64,000 bases of DNA from Trichoplax adhaerens (lineage: Eukaryota > Placozoa > Uniplacotomia > Trichoplacea > Trichoplacidae), in the NCBI RefSeq assembly GCF_000150275.1, contig NW_002060946.1:1512202-1576201 (forward strand), given 5' to 3'. Numbering within the stretch: the first letter of the stretch is position 1; each line of letters opens with the position of its first letter. The translations under genes and the position numbers were made by a program. Below are positions 12,501 through 24,600 of this stretch, in pieces. The notes under the pieces were generated by a model that worked only from the letters and a program-made list of their open reading frames with translations, was not told the DNA's origin and made no database searches.

Positions 12501-15500
12501 GCAAGTAACTTTCTACGGCTCAACAATACCGATGATCAGTAACAAACCAGAAGGAACAGAAATCAAAATTGAAGGATTAAGTAAACCAGCTATTGTACAC
12601 GCAAGAGGTTTAACAATCTATGGCAGCGATGATCAACCAGTAAGGACTACTGCTAAAATTCTATTTGCTTGTGTTGTTGTGTGTATAAATTTAAAGAATC
12701 ATACAGTTATATCGCTATGATTTCATTACTTTAAGTTACAATATTAAAGTTATTTATTACAGTAGGATACTTCTAATTATACTTTAGTCAATCTAATGAT
12801 GTGACCGAATTATTAAAGGTTTTAGTCAAGTCTCTACAATTTGAAGATGGTAAAATGATTGCCGCTAGCAACTACGGTCAAGTTGAAGAAAGCGACGAGT
12901 CTCTCGAATTGACTGATGAAGAAAAAGGAATAATTGCTAATATCAGAGTACGATTAATGTTCTAATTTAAGTTCTTTCATTGCCTCTTGTCACTTACACT
13001 ACCTACGAATATATGCTTTAGTGCGGTATATTCTTACCCCTAATAACTTATTGTTACACTCACCTTTTGATAAATTCTGTTGTAGACTATTTGGGCAGGT
13101 ATCCTTGCACATGATAATATTGAAGATGAAACCGACTTTTTCAAAGGCGGCGGCGGTTCAATGGATGTCGCCAGGTAAATTACTGTTTAAGCAACTAGTA
13201 TTTACACCGTACGATATTTTCTCAGCTTTTCTAATATCTCCTACTATTATGCAGACTTGTCGAGGAAGTAAAGCAAAAATGTGGAGTAGCTTTGACTCCT
13301 GAAGAAGTCTATATGAGCACACAGTAAGTTTAATATTACGAGGGATACTTTTGATAGACCGTAGAATATTAACTTAGCCATGGCTTATCACTAGGTATAA
13401 AGACTTTGGAACTATGGTTATCAAAAAATTCCGTGGTGGTGACGAACTGGAATTCGATTTTGAATCTGTAAGAATAAGGATTTAATATCTCTTTCTATAC
13501 GAGTATACGAGTATGTATACGAGCTCATGCATAGTATACCCGATATCTAGCCTCTAAAAGTTTAACGAGATATACTTACAACTTTCTCATATTAGGTCGA
13601 TCTACATGTCAATGATATGGATGTTAAAATCCCACATCAATTATTCATTAACAACCAGTTTGTTGACTCTATCTCTGGCAAATTTTTTAAAACAATAAAT
13701 CCAACGGATGAATCGGTATATTATAACTGTAGCTTTAGTTGTCCACTAATCACCAAAATAAATTCTTCATTGATATTGACATAAATTAATGAATCTTTCA
13801 GGTAATATGCAAAGTTTCATATGCTACTGAAGAGGACGTAAATGTCGCCGTTCAAGCTGCAAAGGAAGCCTTTGAAGGTGATTGGGGTAAAATGAATGCT
13901 CGCGATCGTGGCAAGCTGATGTACAGGTATTGATTTGTACCTCTTGCAGATATAAAATTGGGTATATTAGAACTTGAGATTACTTTTTAATTGATTACTC
14001 ATATAGATTGGCTGATCTGATGGAAGAACATTTAGAAGAATTAGCTACAATAGAAACTTTGGACTCTGGAGCAGTATATACCCTAGCTCTAAAGACTCAT
14101 ATTGGCATGTCAATTGACACATTCAGATATTTTGCCGGTTATTGTGATAAAATTCATGTAAGTTTAGACTTTACAACTATTATCTGCATATCCACAAAAT
14201 GATTAGTACCTCTTATGCAAATTTGGATATATTCGTAGGGAAAAACTATTCCAATCAACAATGCCAGGCCAAGTCATAACCTTTGCCTTACCAGACGTGA
14301 ACCATTAGGGTAATTATATTTTATAATCTAATTCATTTCTTTCTATTCTACGTAAATAACGATTGCATCGTCTAAGCCTTTATAATATGAATTTTTATAT
14401 TAATTAAGTGTTTGTGGAATTGTAATTCCATGGAATTATCCCTTGATGATGTTAGCTTGGAAAATGTCGTCTTGCCTAGCAGCCGGTAATACTTGCGTGT
14501 TAAAGCCTGCTGAGGTATTTCTACTGAAGTTCAATAACTGTTGTGCAAGTGAACTTATTGGCTAACTGTGTTTTGCTCCAATACTTCCTTATACTATAGG
14601 TTACACCTCTTTCAGCTCTTAAATTTGCTGAACTAACCGTCAAAGCTGGATTCCCTAAGGGAGTTATTAACATTTTGCCTGGTAGCGGTGAGTGCCATTA
14701 TATTCTATCTCTCATTTACGTATTACTACTTAGTGTATTTATGTGAGATAATTCACCGTTTCTATTTCCGAAATCCTATCAGGGCGTGTCTGCGGTCAAG
14801 CAATTTGTGACCATCCCGATATTCGTAAAGTCGGCTTTACAGGATCAACACCAATTGGAAGAACCGTCATGAAAAGGTCAGTAACAATGACTTATCATTG
14901 CACATGTGATATAAATAATAGAAAGGATTGACTGATTGTCAAGACAAAAATTATCGCACTAGCCTATCTAACTTATTAACCTTGCAATATCTATTGTGTT
15001 ATACAGTGCTGCTGAAAGTAACTTGAAAAAGGTATCTTTGGAACTTGGAGGAAAATCTCCTCTCATAATTTTCCAGGATTGCGATATGGATAAAGCCGTT
15101 CGACAGGTAAGGATGTATCATCACTCTTGATGTGTATCATTTGGCACAATAAATACTGTAGGTGTTCTAACTGCTGGAGCAACCTTTACAGGGTATGTTG
15201 TCTAGTCTTTTCAACAAAGGAGAAAACTGTATTGCAGCCGGACGCATTTTTGTTGAAGAATCAATTCATGACGAATATGTTGCACGTTTGGTAATAAAGC
15301 AAAATCTTAATTCTTTGAAACAAAATAATAGCAATACCCTTATTATATTAGGTTGATTTTAATTTGGAAATTTAAAAACGATCATAGGTAGAGGAAGTTA
15401 AAAAGTTGAAAATTGGTGATCCATTCGATCGATCAACAGCACACGGTCCTCAAAATCACGAGTAAATTCTTATCTTGATAACAAAGTTGTATTACCTTTT

Positions 15501-16461
15501 CCGATTATTTGTAATATAAGTTATAATATTCATTTTATGTCTATATAGAAAGCATATGGTAAAACTGTTAGAGTACGTTGATCAAGCTGTTGCAGAAGGT
15601 GCCACGTTGGTCTATGGAGGGAAACGCCTTGATAGATCTGGTTCGATGCTTGATAATTCATTATTTTTTGTCCTTTTATTCTGTGTCCTTTTCCTTGATG
15701 CATTAACATTTCTTTATGTAATTAAAATTTTTAGGTTTCTTCATGGAACCAGCTGTCCTTACAAATGTAGCCGATGACAACTATGCCGCGATAGAAGAAT
15801 CTTTTGGCCCTGTTCTTGTCATTTCAAGCTTCAAAGATGGGTAATTGAGCTGTTAATATTTGATAAAAATTTTTATTCATGATTGCAAATACACAGCTGT
15901 ATAATTAAATTCTTTTATAGAGATGTAGACGGTGTGCTAAAGCGCGCTAACAAGACTGAATATGGTTTGGCTTCTGGCGTCTTCACTAAAGATATCAACA
16001 AGGTTACCAATTAAATTATGCTAGTCTTTACAGCTTTTAGCAATTACTACAACATGTAGCAAATCGATCTAACCTTCTAAATGTAACAACTATATTGTAT
16101 TCATAGCACTTAATAGCAGTATCCTTGTATTAATGATGTAAACCTTCTTTTAGGCGTTGCTTTGCAGCGAAAAACTAGATGCTGGAACAGTTTTTGTGAA
16201 TACATATAACAAAACCGATGTTGCCTCTCCATTTGGCGGATTCAAGCAGTCAGGATTTGGAAAAGATTTAGGTCAGTTTTTAATTAAAATCGGAACTCAT
16301 ATTTCTAGGGCGTGATAACTAAGCGTAGTACTGAATAAACTATAGTTTGTGAATTTAATTCCTACTATAGATTTTTACTGAGATAGATTTTAATTTGTAC
16401 AGGTGAAGAAGCACTTAATGAATATTTAAAGACCAAGACAGTAACAATCGAGTACGACTAA
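9512..16461 (+). CDS. ALDH1L2: Mitochondrial 10-formyltetrahydrofolate dehydrogenase (ALDH1L family), complete, 25 exons, 921 aa
   Basis: Converts 10-formyl-THF, NADP+ and water to THF, CO2 and NADPH. Exons: 9512-9933, 11548-11713, 11965-12069, 12195-12251, 12362-12394, 12502-12639, 12819-12947, 13086-13174, 13255-13323, 13395-13467, 13596-13715, 13802-13926, 14007-14157, 14239-14309, 14409-14514, 14600-14687, 14783-14876, 15007-15106, 15192-15290, 15388-15461, 15549-15640, 15735-15840, 15921-16002, 16154-16271, 16403-16461; the sum is 922 codons. The formyltransferase domain has His126 ([16 protein letters not shown]) and Asp162 (WADDGLDTG). The carrier domain has the phosphopantetheine-accepting Ser375 ([12 protein letters not shown]). 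The ALDH domain has Glu691 (SLELGGKSP) and Cys725 ([11 protein letters not shown]). About 20 residues precede the cytosolic-type start ([20 protein letters not shown]); they are basic and hydroxylated with no acidic residue, as expected of a mitochondrial presequence, which favours ALDH1L2 over ALDH1L1. All catalytic residues are present. The donor after 15640 (GTTCGA) is weak but keeps the frame. Confidence 0.96.
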
Positions 16462-18119
16462 AGAAGTGATCTCGAATGTACTTATAGACTGTTTAGTATC
16501 TAAGATAACCCATTACAGTTATAGTGTACTATTGTATGCCAATACTTTAATTTCAGGGTGTATTCGGTAGATAATCTCAGAGAAAACACTTTTATGTAGG
16601 CTATTTTACTTGCCAGTATAAGTGTTCATACTGTGCTATTCAATGTCTGATTTTAAAAGCTAAAGTAGGAGTTGCAATTGCAAATTTTTATTGCTACTTA
16701 AGGCAGCTACTATTACATTTTATATTATCACTGGTTCTTGGTGTAATAACTAAATTGTTGTATTGCATTCATCAGTTAAATAAAGCAAATAAACTTTATT
16801 TGCAAGTCGTCGGATATTTTTGTGAGCGTGATTAATATATGTATATTTATAATTGCATGATCTTGCTTAATGCATTAATAATATAATTTATCATAATATC
16901 CTATCAAAAGATGATATCGTTATTTTGTATCTACGCGTAGACATAGAAATTTTATAGATAAATGGTAGTAGAATATAACATAGCATTATAGCCATAAAGA
17001 ATGTCCAGCTATAGATTTGGTCATGATGCTAGCATGGAGAATGCATTTTAACCACAAAGCATCATACTAAATTGGTTGATTTTCAAGGATAAGAGAATGC
17101 TAGATAGCTACTGTAGTTGCTATAGTCAGTGCGTTTACACAGTTATAACAAAAATAGTTGATAACTAAATTACTGGATAATAAAATCAAGAAGTACCGGA
17201 TACAGATTTTCCATCAGAGGTATCTGTGCTTTAGGCAATAGATTCATTATCGTTATGCAGTTATAGCAATTACTGTATTTACTGATACCCTTAGCTGAGA
17301 TCAAGTATTATGGCATGTATCATATGTATAAAACGGCAGAATATTGTAATAATAAATCTCGGAAAAATAATTACGTATACGGTACGATGCATACATGATT
17401 TAATCAATTAGGAAAAACAAATTGCTATAATGATATGTGAGGAAGACGTGTTGACAGGTATATACTCGTAAGTATTGTACTGGTATCGTAGCAACATTTA
17501 ATGTACAGTGTACAGACCTTCTAGACGCCGTAAGTACAATATGGCTACAAATGTCTACAAGATCAAATACGAAAATTGAATAAAATCTTTACTTATTTAC
17601 GAATTAAGTAGTAAATAGTTAGTAAGATGCTGTACTTGGAATGATTCTCTCTTAGCCTACTCAAATTGTACTGCTTTACGTATGATGTTGAACCTGGAAC
17701 GTCGATATTGAAATCTGCTAAACGGATGCAGATATTGATACGAACATTATCAACCTATTTAAAATGTGCAATACAAAGTAGGTTGACACAACTGGCACAG
17801 AAAGAATAGTTCTAGCGAAATCAGAGAGAATTTCTAATGACTATGTCTTTCCATATTGCTGCAGATTATGACATGACTGTTTGATAATTAATTCATGAAA
17901 CACTCTTGAAGTCAACATCAACTACTGTTTTACTCCTTGATAATCTTTCATTATTGCATTAGTACTTGCATTTTGAGATTATTTTTGTCATCTTATCTCA
18001 ATAAATGCGTATTGATCATTCTACCATGTGGTAGACTACTCTGTTTTACACAACATAGTGCTATGATTCCGTTTCAGAAGAAGCAATTTTGGTTTTCTTT
18101 GTACGACAGCTTATGGCTG
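16462..18119. other. Intergenic region between ALDH1L2 and the MANBAL-like gene (convergent)
   Basis: Apart from the ALDH1L2 poly(A) signals I see AT-rich unique sequence with no exon, RNA gene or clear repeat. The plus-strand ORF at 17937-18164 is partly antisense to the MANBAL-like gene and is not called. Confidence 0.6.
16778..16792 (+). terminator. Polyadenylation signals of ALDH1L2 (two overlapping-range AATAAA)
   Basis: AATAAA occurs at 16778-16783 and again at 16787-16792, about 320 bases after the ALDH1L2 stop codon. The position is right for the 3' end of that transcript. Confidence 0.6.
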
Positions 18120-18299
18120 TTATGTCTTCTTTTTATCCTCGGTGTCTATATCCTCGATCGTTAATTCCGGTACCGGTTCTTCCGATGTATTATCTTTCCT
18201 TTGCACGTATACCAAAGCCAACAAGCATACTACTTGAAATAGACCAGCCATAATTAGCCCAGAATCCAGTAATAAATCAAAAATATTATAAGATGCCAT
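18120..18299 (-). CDS. MANBAL: MANBAL / anon-73B1 family single-pass membrane microprotein, 59 aa, single exon
   Basis: A short intact ORF starting in a strong context (GCCATGG). It begins MASYNIFDLLLDSGLIMAGL, and one hydrophobic span continues through residue 32 (FQVVCLLALVYV). This matches the family pattern of a 'LLxxGLxxGAxFQLxC' membrane segment close to the N-terminus in human MANBAL and Drosophila anon-73B1. The tail is acidic and then ends in Asp-Lys-Lys-Lys-Thr; the family's usual Lys/Arg-rich end is shorter here, and human MANBAL is 85 aa. The family's function is not established. It is convergent with ALDH1L2 and divergent from CDPF1. The assignment rests on the membrane segment alone, so a diverged or differently spliced C-terminus remains possible. 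Confidence 0.75.
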   Translation of the reverse strand: MASYNIFDLLLDSGLIMAGLFQVVCLLALVYVQRKDNTSEEPVPELTIEDIDTEDKKKT

Positions 18300-19709
18300 G
18301 GCTAAACGATAATATTGTACTAAAATGGGGATACTGCAACACCAGGTAGCGTCGTTGCATCCTTCTACTACAAAGACAGCACTCGCATCTCTTCCATTGC
18401 CACAAGCTTGCTATGACATGGCACAAAGTCCTTGTATGCTAGGATTCCAGATGGTAAGAGTTGAATACTGCAACGATTTCACGTTGAAAATTGTCAATCA
18501 ATTGAAATGCCGATGGCACTTTCCGTTAGCAGCTGCTGATGTTGATCATCAAGAACAAGAAGCATCGACAAGGCAACGAGCTTGTGTTGATGTTTATATG
18601 GACTTGGTCTATTTCTGTCCGTACTGTAGTCCGTATTTTGGACTACTGATAGCGATCCATGCGTATTGTCACGATTGTTTTCGTAGGGCTACACTGACAT
18701 TACTTTCGCTTAAGCTGATATATTACGACGCCAATTTTTTAATACTGTACTACATACTAACTGCAGTGATCTGGGGGTACACTATCAGTGTCAGGGCTGT
18801 ATTCTACACTCGACTAGTCTATGGTCTGCTCAATTGAACCCATACCTAAGGGTAGAGTATAGGTTGCTCGCAAAAGTAATGTCACCACTAAAAAAAAAAA
18901 GGTGGAAAATCGCCCATTTTGCCACTACTAGCATTAGCACAGTTGGAGCTGCTGTATCCATCTTTCGGTTGGTTTTCTTATATTCAAACAGCCAACAAAC
19001 TTCCAGGTAACCAAGTTTTCCTCCATACTGTATTATATAGTATAGGCGCAAAACAGTCCTCGATCGACCATTTGGTGTCTGATACAGTAGTTAAAAATAC
19101 AGTAATACTATCACTCCATGCTCCATATTGTAATACTGTATAGATGTCCAGTTCATGTTTTCCAGTATTTCCATTGCAAACTTCGCTGACTTGTCCAACT
19201 TTTAGCTCATTAGTTAGCATTTTAAACTCTACTATTCTTCTTCTTCTCATCATAGCGTGCATATATATTGCATAGAAGCGAATAGATGTATGCTTTAACA
19301 TCCTATTGACTTGGCTATAATTGAAATACTCATTTCCAATGGTACACGGTAAGCATACACCGATCTAGGAATGGAAGTGTAACCTACCCAGTGCTTAATT
19401 CCATGGTAACAACATAATCTCTGTGTCAATTTGCAAAGTTATGCACTACTTTTAGCTCATCAGTTAGGATTTTAGACCTTACTCCCCTTCTTCTTTTGAT
19501 CAGAGTGCGAATACTTCAACATCCTATCGACTTGACTATAATTAAAATACTCATTTCTAAGAAATTCGAGTAGAACACGGTAAGCATACTCTTCATTTAC
19601 TGGATACCGCTGGAATTGAAGAGTTGGCTCTATTAGCAACTTGACTACGTGTATTAACTTCCTAGTTCCATGGTAATAACTTATTAATTCTGTCTTAATT
19701 TGTACAGTT
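18300..19709. other. Divergent intergenic region between MANBAL-like and CDPF1
   Basis: Contains an unexplained 170-codon plus-strand ORF (18325-18837), several GTAC/TACTGTA motifs (18720-19140) and a degenerate duplication running up to CDPF1 exon 1. I do not call a gene: the ORF resembles no family I know. Confidence 0.5.
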
Positions 19710-19728
19710 ATGCGCTACTTTAGGTGCA
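19195..19728. repeat. Degenerate ~250-280 bp tandem duplication ending in the start of CDPF1 exon 1
   Basis: Copy A begins near 19199 and copy B near 19449, each with ACTTTTAGCTCAT(T/C)AGTTAG. Shared blocks include AACATCCTAT(T/C)GACTTG, AAAATACTCATTTC/GAAATACTCATTTC, ACACGGTAAGCATAC and AGTTCCATGGTAATAAC / AATTCCATGGTAACAAC. Each copy ends near a GTTATGC(A/G)CTACTTT block; in copy B that block carries the CDPF1 start codon at 19710. Confidence 0.8.
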
Positions 19729-20413
19729 ATGTTTGCAAGCTACAACTTGCTTATGAATACTTTGGACAACGGCCTCCTTTTGGCAAGAAAACGATTGCGT
19801 CAGTAGAACAGATCTAGCTTAGGCAGCTTTGGTTCAATAACTACAGTCATAAGCTATGCGAAAATTCTACTGTGCAACATGCTAACAGACTTTTGCTCAT
19901 CTCTTACAGTCTATTAGAAAATGCATACGTCATTCATGATCCCTTCGATGCAGATGGTAGTCATTTAATCCTGGGATCGCATTGCTCTGAATGTGGTGCT
20001 GCAGTTTGTGTCGATCAGGTTAGTCTTGATCAATGCTTGAAAAGCACTATTCTACTTCAATCGATCTCAATGCACGTATATTACTTTGAATGCTGGCGAT
20101 TGCACGTTACTAAATGCTAGCTTTTATCGTTACATATTGATGCAAACTTTTTAGAAATGCAGTCTATTTTACGTTAAGCGTTTCTGCTGTCAATGCTGTA
20201 TTGCACGAAACGAAGACTTTCCTACTGAGGTGCAGAAGGTAAAGACATACAGCAGATTTCTTTAATAGTGTCAGAGGATTATCTTAATACTTTACATAAA
20301 CTAAATATGCCATGAACATACCAATTTAAAAGGAACGTTGACCTGTAACACTTCCTTCCATCATCTTCTTGTAGGAAATTAAGAAAATGAAAGAATTGAA
20401 CTCGAAAAATTGA
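19710..20413 (+). CDS. CDPF1: Cysteine-rich DPF motif domain-containing protein 1 (CDPF1), 4 exons, 106 aa
   Basis: Exons 19710-19798, 19910-20018, 20155-20238 and 20375-20413 join in phase to 107 codons. The protein has a Cys6-x2-Cys9 pair, an aromatic/Gly-Gln-x-Pro-Pro segment (YFGQRPPFG), the family signature Asp40-Pro41-Phe42 (YVIHDPF), then HCSECGAAVC (Cys55, Cys58, Cys63) and KCSLFYVKRFCCQCC (Cys68, Cys77, Cys78, Cys80, Cys81). The order and spacing match human CDPF1, including the CSLFYxKRFC block, and suggest paired metal-binding sites. The family's function is unknown. The start codon lies just inside a sequence resembling an acceptor (TTTGTACAG), so an upstream non-coding or coding exon is possible. 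The protein is close in length to the human one (about 120 aa). Confidence 0.92.
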
Positions 20414-21673
20414 TTACTTGTATTATTATAGCCAAATCGGCCATCAAGACCTCTCAAGTTTTGCCTAATTGACATGGCAGACAGTATAATTATATTACAA
20501 TCAGCGAAAATTTAATAGCTTTGATGATAATATACTATACGAGTAAACCAAAAGCGGATATGATTACTGCTTGTACGCCATCACTGGTTTCGGTTACCTT
20601 ACTACGTCTAAAACTTGCAACATTTATATTTTACACAGAAGGATGTAAACAACTTATGCCTGTACGTATACATTTTTTCTTATACTTACAAATCTGCCCT
20701 ATAGTGAAATGCTATAGTTAGGGTATACTACATCTTTACTGATAAAAATTATTAAATACTCTTACAGATCCCAGCTATGATACTGACAGTGAATATTATT
20801 AAGATAAAGCATTCAACATACTGCCGTACTGTAATATCCTATTGTAGATATAGAAGTGGAATGAAAATGGATTACAAATTAATCTTTAGAAACAGATTAC
20901 ACAGTGCCAGTACTCATTCATCTTTTCAAATTATTCCATTATTACAGTGGACCTACATCAGACTCGCACCTTCGTTACTAATGTAGTTATAAAATAATTT
21001 TATGCCACTATAAGTACTGCTCATAGTAATTATCACTGTACGTGTAGAACATCGTACAACAAATATCGATAAAAGAAGAGAACTTATTGACAGATTATAT
21101 CTTGATGATAGACTTGGATACTGATGATGTAATGACTTACTGTATAGATGGCTAAATATTTTTCAAATTTTCATCCTAACGACACGTGTAATACTTAATG
21201 TAAACAGAAAAATATCAAGCAATCACAAAATGGTGATATTTAAATAGAATCGATTATTTATTTCCGCACATAAAATAAATATGTAAAAATAATGCTGAAG
21301 CTCATAACTTAATTCGTTATTTTCAAATTGGATCGAATTTCTAACTGGATTTTAGCAGCATGATCAATAAAAAATTACGATCGATCGTAGTAATGATTTA
21401 TCAACTTGAATACACATTTTTTATTCAAGTATTTAACAGAGCTAGCAGAAGCAAAACACTTAACACATATCCAAGTTTCACAAAAATCATAATATATTTA
21501 AAAGTAGTCTTGATATCCCTTTACATCGAATTAAATATAAAAGTAGTTAGCTGTATAGAATGATCATCCTAACGGTCTATCATGTCAAATCATAAAGACT
21601 ATGATCCATGGCTTGTCTGTTTGAGAATAAGTAATCGTTTGATATTCACCTACAAGAAGACAGCACGAACTGT
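20414..21673. other. Convergent intergenic region between CDPF1 and GRIPAP1
   Basis: AT-rich, with several ORFs of 66-69 codons that share no sequence character with real proteins and have no splice partners. I see no gene, RNA or repeat here. Confidence 0.6.
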
Positions 21674-24600
21674 CTATGAAGTCTGAAAGTGAGTTCGCCG
21701 AGCTCTTTCTTTTACGAGTTCTGTACTTACTTCTTCAATGTTCTGAATAAGTAAATATGTTATCAATTAAATATACGTACACTGTTTGTCAATTAGCTAC
21801 AATTCATATTATTGCTCACTTATTCATTTTTATCAACATTAATTGGATAAGTCTTCCGCAATCTTTAGCAATTGAATATTTTTTTTAATTTTATACCTTT
21901 TGCAAACTTAGATTCTTAATTATAGTTTCCTCGAGAACCCTTTGCAATTTTGCATTCATCTCTCGTAGACCTTCATCACCTTTCTCTCTATACTTTACAA
22001 ACTCTAGTAGTCTTGATTCTATAGCTTGGATATTTCTTTGTGGTTCTATTTCGACAAGGCGAAATAATTGTCTCGTAAATATAATCAATATTAAGGCTTA
22101 TCCACGAAATAGATACCCCAATCAATTTACCTGGCTTTGCACTGCGCTTTTGTAAAACGAAACCTTCAAATATCTTTGTTTTCCGAGTTAATTCTTCAGC
22201 TAAGCTCGCGCCTGATTCCTCTAATATTTGAACACGCGACTCTAATGTCCGTTTCGTTTGCTGTAATTTAGAAACGCGTTCTAACAGCTCTTTAGTTTCG
22301 TTTCTAGTTAGCATTTTCGCAGCATCCATGTCATTAGACTAATCAAAAAATTAATCCTTAGCTTATTCTTTTTGCAACAGCAGCTATTAATGAAATCATT
22401 ACTAAACATGCGCTATTCATTCACGATATCAAATATCTGTTGCTGAAATATAGTAGAAATGTCAAACATATCGGAATAGTTCATTAACTCTATAGAACCA
22501 GTTCTAGTGATCTAGTTTCCAGGCTGGTGTACTACCTGTATGTTTTATAGCAACACCTACAGTGCATTTGCCATTAATGTTATGAGGCATTAAATTTTTT
22601 TAAATTCTAGCCATATAGACAACTCAGGCATAACGAAATTAAAAATTTCTATATCCAATTTCTTTCTTTATATAATGGAAGAAATTGTTTTAGAAGATCT
22701 TACCGGTATCGGATTATTTTCTGTTGGCAGACTGGGTTGGCTATTTTAAAATTAAAATCATCTTATAATGTACGTAGCTTCTTTTTAATCGCTGAAATAG
22801 TCAACATTGCATGCAACAAACCTTCCTACTCTATTAAGTGATATATTTGATGTTCTTATACTGCCTAAAAGGTATTAACAAGCATATGATACTGATATTA
22901 GTAGATCTATTGTGAACGGAATCAGCGGTTAAAGATCAGCAAGATACCCGAAGGAAGAAGTTACCGTACCTGTACTTTCAGTATTTTGTTGGTAATTTAA
23001 GACCTCTGTTAGTTGATCTGATCTTTTTCTCTCTGATTTTAGTAGGCGTCTAATGTCCTTCATCTTAAATATCGTAATGTTTAATGAAAATCATTCTTGC
23101 AACTTTCGATAAATTTATAATATCTTAAGCGAAACAACCATTACAAATATGGTACCTTATCATGGGATTTCTTTTCTACGGTTCTCCTGTCAGCTATCAA
23201 ATCCTCAATCATCTAATAATAGCCATGGATAGATAAAGAATGAAATTATTACTTATAAATTATACTTGATCAATCGATCTCATTAGTTCATGATAGTAAT
23301 AATAAAACCTGAGGATAAGTAAAAACTCAAATTGAGCACCTGACTTTTAAAGTAATCAAGTGACAAATATTTCAGACTGGAACGATTTTTATCATCGTAG
23401 GATTTAATTTTATAATGTCCTTATACCCGTTTCATTTGTTCAATTTCCTGATCTTTGAAACCGACAACTTTTTGTAAGTTTTCAACTAATGTTTCATTTT
23501 CCTTTTCTTTTTCGTTCCATTGTAGCTCATAAGAATCTTTTACTCTAACAAGGTCATCTTTTACCTCCTATAAAGATCAAAGATATTATCTGTAATAGGC
23601 CATATAACTGCATTGAAAGATCAATTTGCCTTATTATTAATTAATTTTAAAATATTTCTATCTTACCTCTAACTCAGATATTAAAGAAGTTTCATTCTTT
23701 TCATGATCATTCTATACGATTAAATAATCAGCATACATTTCACAAAATACCCTAAACTTTATACTTTAACTTTCATTTTATAAGATACTGGTAGTATATC
23801 AAGTATGCAATCTAACCCTAATATTAATAATCATTTGATCAGTTTGCCGTTTATCGTTGTCCATAATTTTAATCTTGTCTTGCAATTTACCAATTAGTGC
23901 CGATTTTTGGCCCAATTCCTTACTAAAGTCCTATTTAGAATAAATGGATTACATCAGCGTGATACTTTTAACTAGCAGAAGCTAAAGTTTGCTATATACA
24001 TTTACGGAAGCTTTTTATACCTGTTCAATGTCTGATTTAGAATGCAGTACTTGCCTAATTTCCTATAAATTTTAAACGGATAATGAGATTAAAGAGAGAT
24101 ATTAATATTATAACTGCAATATAATTCTCGTTTACTGTGTAATATTTTAAATACATTTTTAGTTATATCAAAGTTCTACTCGTTATCATTACATAGCCAC
24201 AATTCCGTATACTATTAAGCCATTGTGTGAGGTTCAATCTTCGCATACTTATTAGTTATGGTCTACATAATGCAGAGAGCAGTAAATAATTTACTATAAC
24301 TACTAGATATAGTCAAGGTAATATAATGAGTACTGCAGTAATTAAAAGAATACTCATTAACTATAGCCCCTAAAAATTTAAACTCCCATAGTTATATCCT
24401 ACAATATAGATACTTGAATTACTACTTTAATCACCATATTGAAGCTCGTCTAAAATTACTACATATAAATTATATTGTTATCCACTTTTTAGAAATAGCT
24501 GCAGTCATCCGAAGCAAAATAAGCATAAAAAATATTGACTACTGATGTTTTACCTGCAATTCGTCTTGAAGAGATTCAATTTCTTCTTTGTACTGATTAG

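Noticed and set aside
17937-18164. 75-codon hydrophobic plus-strand ORF
   Set aside because: Its end is antisense to the MANBAL-like gene and the hydrophobic character is what AT-rich chance ORFs show.
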